In this document: piece after piece, positions 60,399 through 64,000 of the stretch
How positions within the stretch are numbered: position 1 is the first letter of the stretch
Layout: the number at the start of each line of letters is the position of its first letter
Assembly (NCBI GenBank): GCA_050186725.1
Contig: JBFWYG010000012.1
Location: 28,263 to 92,262, forward strand
Direction: 5' to 3'
Length of the DNA: 64,000 nucleotides
DNA from: JADJYF01 sp050186725
Lineage (GTDB): Bacteria > Pseudomonadota > Gammaproteobacteria > Ga0077536
Notes under the pieces: generated by a model
The model's database searches: none
Told to the model about the DNA's origin: nothing
What the model saw: the letters and a program-made list of their open reading frames with translations, nothing else
Position numbers and translations under genes: made by a program

Positions 60399-61418
60399 AT
60401 GAAGCTCTCGCTGCTCTACACCGGTAACGGCATGACCATCGCGGACCTGGTCGGCGTCGCGCGCGAAGCCGAACAGGCCGGCTTTCACGGGCTCTATCTC
60501 GCGGAAGCCTGGCGCAGCGGCTTCGTCGCGCTGACCGCGGTGGCTGCCGCCACCACGCGTCTGCGCGTCGGCCCCTACGTGCTGAACGCCTATGGCCGCA
60601 GCCCGCTCATCGCCGGCATGGCGGCCATCGATCTGCAGGAGTTCAGCCAGGGACGCCTGGTGCTCGGGGTCGGCGGCGGCAACAAGCTGATCAACGAACG
60701 CTGGCAGGGCACGCCGCACGTGCGCGTGCTGACCAAGATGCGCGAGTACGTGACCTTGCTGAAGCAAATGGGGCGCACGCGGCTGGGCCAGCGCGTGGAC
60801 TTCGACGGCAAGGTGCACAGCATGCACTGGCCGCCGTCGGTCGAACCCTGGCCCGAGCCCTACCCGGTGGCGCTGGCCGCGGTGTTTCCGAGCATGATGG
60901 CCGTCGCCGCCGAGGTCGCCGATCGCATGGGCGGCGGCGCGACGCTCGGCGTCGACTACCTGCGCGAGGTGCTGCGGCCGCGCGCGGCGGAGGCGGCGGC
61001 GCGCATCGGGCGCGATCCCGCCCAGCTGCCGTGGATGGCGGTCGGCTTCATCAGCATGCACGAGGACCGCGCGCTCGCGCGCCAGTCCGCGCGCGCCGCG
61101 CTGTGTCATCTCTACGCCCCCATGCCGCATCCCTACTACGAGTTCACCATGCGCGAGCAGGGCTTCAGCGCCGCCGCCGACGCATGCCTGCTGCACATGC
61201 CCGCCGGTCGCCTGGCGCAGGCCATGGACGCCATTCCCGACGAGTGCATCGATCGCCTGACCATCAGCGGCACGCCGACGGAATGCGCTGCGCGGCTCGC
61301 CGCCTATCGCGGCGTGGTGGACGAACTCTTGCTGCTGAACGCGAGTCCCAACCCAGGGGGCGATCCGCTCGCCGGGCAGCGGCCGCTGATGGCGCTGCCG
61401 GGCATGCTCGCGCGCTGA
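60399..61418 (+). CDS. luciferase-like (LLM) flavin/F420-dependent oxidoreductase
   Basis: TIM-barrel protein of 339 residues: GFHGLYLAEAWRSG, TTRLRVGPYVLNAYGRSP, DLQEFSQGRLVLGVGGGN, then the C-terminal ISGTPTECAARLAAY. The GVGGGN form resembles methylene-tetrahydromethanopterin-reductase-like F420 enzymes. It is a third family member in this window, with low similarity to the other two. Close spacing to the group D monooxygenase suggests a shared pathway. Confidence 0.88.
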   Translation: MKLSLLYTGNGMTIADLVGVAREAEQAGFHGLYLAEAWRSGFVALTAVAAATTRLRVGPYVLNAYGRSPLIAGMAAIDLQEFSQGRLVLGVGGGNKLINERWQGTPHVRVLTKMREYVTLLKQMGRTRLGQRVDFDGKVHSMHWPPSVEPWPEPYPVALAAVFPSMMAVAAEVADRMGGGATLGVDYLREVLRPRAAEAAARIGRDPAQLPWMAVGFISMHEDRALARQSARAALCHLYAPMPHPYYEFTMREQGFSAAADACLLHMPAGRLAQAMDAIPDECIDRLTISGTPTECAARLAAYRGVVDELLLLNASPNPGGDPLAGQRPLMALPGMLAR

Positions 61419-61490
61419 AGCCGCGGCTCCGACGCGTGCGCGGCGATGGAGTAGGATGACGTCTCGCAATTCGACAAGGTGACTCGCGGC

Positions 61491-62531
61491 ATGACGGACA
61501 GTAACGACGACGCGGACGGCATCAACACGCTGGCTGCGGACGACAATCGCGGCCTGCGCAGCGTGGTGCTGGCCGGCCTGGGCCTGCTGGTGGGCCTGAT
61601 CCTGCTGGTGATGTTCTTCTGGGACGAGGAGCCGGGGCTGGTCGACGTGCGCGCCGCGGCGCGCGAGCACGTGACCTCCAACGACGATGCCGCGATCACC
61701 GGCGCGGTCACCACCGCCACTCTGATCCAGACCGCCGAGACCCTGCTCGACAAGCGTGGCGGTTACCTGTCCAACGATCGCCTGCCGCCCGGCGTGCTGA
61801 TGGACAACGTGCCGAACTGGGAATTCGGCGTGCTGACCCAGGTGCGCGATCTCGCCAAGGCGCTGCGCAACGATTTCAGCCGCTCCCAGACCCAGTCCAC
61901 CGAGGACCTCGATCTGTCCGACGCCGAGCCGCGTTTCAACTTCGACAACTCGCGCTGGATCCTGCCGTCCAGCGAGAGCGAGTACCGCAAGGGCATCGAG
62001 GGCCTGCAGCGCTATCTCGATCGCCTGGTGGACGACAACCACGACGACGCGCAGTTCTACGCGCGCGCCGACAACCTCGCCGACTGGCTGGCGATCGTCG
62101 AGAAACGCCTGGGCTCGCTGTCGCAGCGCCTGAGCGCCTCGGTCGGGCAGGTGCGGGTCAACACCGATCTCGGCGGCGGCGTGCAGGGCGACCAGTCGAA
62201 GCCGCGCGCCGGGCAGGTGGAAGTGAAGACGCCCTGGACCAAGCTCGATGACGAGTTCTACGAGGCGCGCGGCGCGACCTGGGCGCTGATCCTGTTCCTG
62301 CGCGCGATCGAGATCGACTGCCGTTCGGTGCTGGAGAAGAAGAACGCGCTGGTCAGCCTGCAGCAGATCATTCGTGAACTCGAGTCCACCCAGGACACGG
62401 TGTGGAGTCCGGTGATCCTGAACGGCACCGGTTTCGGCTTCGTCGCCAACCATTCGCTGGTGATGGCCTCGTTCATCTCGCGCGCCAACGCGGCGGTGAT
62501 CGACCTGCGCAGCCTGCTCTCCAACGGCTGA
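61491..62531 (+). CDS. DUF2333 family inner-membrane protein
   Basis: Protein of 346 residues with one membrane helix near the N-terminus (SVVLAGLGLLVGLILLVMFF) and a large periplasmic domain. The DUF2333 pattern is clear: GGYLSNDRLPPGVLMDN, EFYEARGATWALILFLRAIE, LEKKNALVSLQQIIRELE, NGTGFGFVANHSLVMA. The family is largely gammaproteobacterial and of unknown function. It does not fit the metabolic theme of its neighbours and is probably transcribed on its own. Confidence 0.92.
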   Translation: MTDSNDDADGINTLAADDNRGLRSVVLAGLGLLVGLILLVMFFWDEEPGLVDVRAAAREHVTSNDDAAITGAVTTATLIQTAETLLDKRGGYLSNDRLPPGVLMDNVPNWEFGVLTQVRDLAKALRNDFSRSQTQSTEDLDLSDAEPRFNFDNSRWILPSSESEYRKGIEGLQRYLDRLVDDNHDDAQFYARADNLADWLAIVEKRLGSLSQRLSASVGQVRVNTDLGGGVQGDQSKPRAGQVEVKTPWTKLDDEFYEARGATWALILFLRAIEIDCRSVLEKKNALVSLQQIIRELESTQDTVWSPVILNGTGFGFVANHSLVMASFISRANAAVIDLRSLLSNG

Positions 62532-62539
62532 GCCGCGCC

Positions 62540-63418
62540 GTGCAGCCGCGCGCCGAACGGCTGGTCGACGAAGCCACCGCGCTCGCGCTGCTGGAAGACG
62601 GCATGACCATCGCGCTCGGCGAGCCGGCGCCGATGGCCATGGTGCGACACATCGTGCGGGCCGGCCTGCGCGACCTGACGGTCATCGCGAGCGGCCTGCA
62701 TCTCGACCTGCTGATCGCCGCGGGCTGCGTGCGCAAGACCATCACCTACTACGCGGGCGGTGGTTTCGGCGTGCCGGTCGCGCCCAGCTTTCGCCGCGCG
62801 GCCGAGCGAGGCGAGATCGAGGTGTGGGAGTGCGAGGAAGGACTTCTGAGCAGCGGTCTCGAAGCCGCGGGCAAGGGTCTGCCCTTCCTGCCCTGGCGCG
62901 GCGGCGTGGGCACCTCGCTGCCCGAGCTCAATCCGGATCTGAAACCCTTCGACGATCCGCTGCGCGGCGAACCGCTGCTCGCGGTACCGGCCATCCGCCC
63001 CGACGTGGCGCTGCTCCACGCGCACGCCGCGGACGTCTACGGCAATGTGCAGCATTTGGGCGGTCCGGGCTGGCTGGACCTGTTCCTGGCCCGCGCCGCG
63101 ACGCGCGTGGTGGTACAGGTGGAGCGCATCGTGCCGAACGAAGAGGTGCGCGCCGACGCCTGGGCCACCACCATCGGTCGCGCGGACCACGTGCTGCGCA
63201 TGCCCTGGGGCGCGCATCCCTACTACAGCCGCGGGCACTACGTGCAGGACAGCGCCTTCTGGCGCGACTACCTCGCGGTCGCGAACGCCGCCGCCGAGTC
63301 GGGCGAACGCGGCCCGCTGGACGCCTGGCTGGACGCCTGGTGTCGCGGGCCGGCCAGCCACGGCGACTATCTCGAGCGCGTCGGCATCAAGCGCCTTCTC
63401 ACTTTGCATGAATACTGA
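62540..63418 (+). CDS. CoA-transferase family subunit A (IpdA/GctA-like)
   Basis: Alpha-type subunit of 292 residues beginning at GTG. Marks are LLEDGMTIALGEPAPMAMVRH, the LTVIASGLHLDLLIAAG strand, EVWECEEGLLSSGLEA, GKGLPFLPWRGGVGTSLPE and NVQHLGG. It would act together with the beta subunit downstream, whose ATG overlaps its last codons. Family members move CoA between acids, but IpdAB opens a ring as a hydrolase in steroid catabolism; the KGLPFLPxRxGxGS/T pattern occurs in both, so the function stays open. Confidence 0.85.
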   Translation: MQPRAERLVDEATALALLEDGMTIALGEPAPMAMVRHIVRAGLRDLTVIASGLHLDLLIAAGCVRKTITYYAGGGFGVPVAPSFRRAAERGEIEVWECEEGLLSSGLEAAGKGLPFLPWRGGVGTSLPELNPDLKPFDDPLRGEPLLAVPAIRPDVALLHAHAADVYGNVQHLGGPGWLDLFLARAATRVVVQVERIVPNEEVRADAWATTIGRADHVLRMPWGAHPYYSRGHYVQDSAFWRDYLAVANAAAESGERGPLDAWLDAWCRGPASHGDYLERVGIKRLLTLHEY

Positions 63419-64000
63419 CTCTCAGACGCAGCCCTGCAGTGTCAGCGAACTGCTGGCGTGTTTTCTCGCGCGCGATCTGGCCGACGGGGAGGAACTGCAG
63501 GTCGGCGTGGCGTTGCCCATCCCGGAAGCCGCGGTGCGCCTCGCCCATCTCATGCACGGGCCGAACATGGAACTGATCTTCTTGGGCGCGCGCATGAACG
63601 TGCATCACCTCGAGCGCGTGCCGCTGCCGGCCTTCGGCTGGGATCGTCGCGTGGTGCGCTGGGCGGAGTCCTATAGTGACCGGGGCCATCGCTTCGAGCA
63701 GGTCAAGGACTGGCATCGGCGGGTATTCTTCGTCGGCGGCATCCAGGTCGACCCCCACGGCAACATCAATCTCATCGGTGTCGGCGACGATCCGCGTCGC
63801 CTGCGCTTCCGCGGACCAGGCTCGGTCGGCACGCCCACTCTCACCACCCACGTCGGGCGCTACTACATCGTGCTGAACAGCCACACGCCGCGGGTGCTGG
63901 TGCCGAAGTGCGACTACATCAGCGCGGTCGGCTGGGGCGCGGGCGGCGCGGACGCGCGCGTGAAGCTCGGGCTGCCGGGTGGCGGACCGAAGTACTGCGT
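63408..64000 (+). CDS. CoA-transferase family subunit B (IpdB-like), 3' end outside window
   Basis: Beta-type subunit, 197 codons present, running off the window. ATG 63408 overlaps the alpha-subunit stop. Marks: ELLACFLARDLADGEELQVG, ALPIPEAAVRLAHLMHGPNM, VFFVGGIQVDPHGNINLIGVG and GPGSVGTPTLTTH. Glutaconate- and oxoacid-CoA transferases have a catalytic Glu in the region after VGxAxPxxxxxLA; here LMHGPNMELIFLG follows, with Glu present in ELIFLG. That keeps a transferase function possible, but the IpdB-like group cannot be excluded. Confidence 0.85.
   Translation, partial: MNTDSQTQPCSVSELLACFLARDLADGEELQVGVALPIPEAAVRLAHLMHGPNMELIFLGARMNVHHLERVPLPAFGWDRRVVRWAESYSDRGHRFEQVKDWHRRVFFVGGIQVDPHGNINLIGVGDDPRRLRFRGPGSVGTPTLTTHVGRYYIVLNSHTPRVLVPKCDYISAVGWGAGGADARVKLGLPGGGPKYC

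Noticed and set aside
60369..62453. 694-codon minus-strand frame opposite the LLM and DUF2333 genes
   Set aside because: It spans two well-defined plus-strand genes and has no motif of its own.

Overview
The window reads as chromosome of a GC-rich proteobacterium, most likely a gammaproteobacterium with a broad catabolic repertoire. Support comes from the gammaproteobacterial housekeeping set (Uup, YaaA, periplasmic cyclophilin, CorA, DUF2333), a BaeSR/Spy-like envelope-stress unit, a PEP-CTERM-type secreted protein and dispersed 'GTAGGGC/GTAGGTC' palindromic repeats of a kind common in such genomes. Genes are densely packed, often with ATGA or GTGA overlaps. I see no rRNA, tRNA, CRISPR array, transposase or phage block. 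Names and species are inferred from protein motifs only; no database search was run.

Layout. 1-3.4 kb: a partial D-aminoacylase-type amidohydrolase, a divergent AraC regulator and the 3' remnant of an outer-membrane barrel gene, all of visibly lower GC than the rest and closed by a strong terminator. 3.7-9.6 kb: a TonB-like/VWA hybrid, a large secreted helical-repeat protein, a COG0523 GTPase and a Tat-exported DUF1329 protein. 9.6-13.4 kb: repeat cluster, uup, yciI-like, ppi, yaaA. 13.5-20.3 kb: two-component system with divergent Spy-like protein, fatty acid desaturase, PPOX protein, Crp-family regulator, GlsB-like membrane protein, RRM protein and a trypsin-fold protease. 20.3-36.2 kb: a metabolic region with HpaB-type flavin monooxygenase, SDRs, luciferase-like oxidoreductases, transporters, a cupin/hydrolase/truncated haemoglobin/PaaI operon, a nitrilase, a GMC oxidoreductase, a GFA protein and a nitroreductase, interrupted by a roughly 650-bp tandem repeat built on a 125-bp unit. 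36.4-46.7 kb: a head-repeat/S74-chaperone surface protein, CorA, a PEP-CTERM-like protein, a 1206-residue NfnAB-like fusion flavoprotein and a CmcJ/hydrolase/alcohol dehydrogenase operon. 47-54.6 kb: a six-gene hyfBCEFGI-like operon with a divergent ribbon-helix-helix gene. 54.6-64 kb: PilZ-like protein, P450, homogentisate dioxygenase, Rieske oxygenase, acyl-CoA-dehydrogenase-fold flavoprotein, a third luciferase-like protein, DUF2333 and a two-subunit CoA-transferase-family enzyme cut by the window edge.

The most interesting system is the hyf-like membrane complex. It keeps the ion-pump subunits and the proximal Fe-S subunit, but its large subunit has no cysteine at either NiFe-binding site, so it cannot be an ordinary hydrogenase and resembles the poorly understood 'energy-converting hydrogenase related' complexes. 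The NfnAB-like single-chain flavoprotein 3.5 kb away is a possible soluble redox partner. Other points worth a second look are the TonB/VWA hybrid, the cupin/hydrolase/trHb/PaaI operon, the S74 surface protein, and the higher-order tandem repeat.
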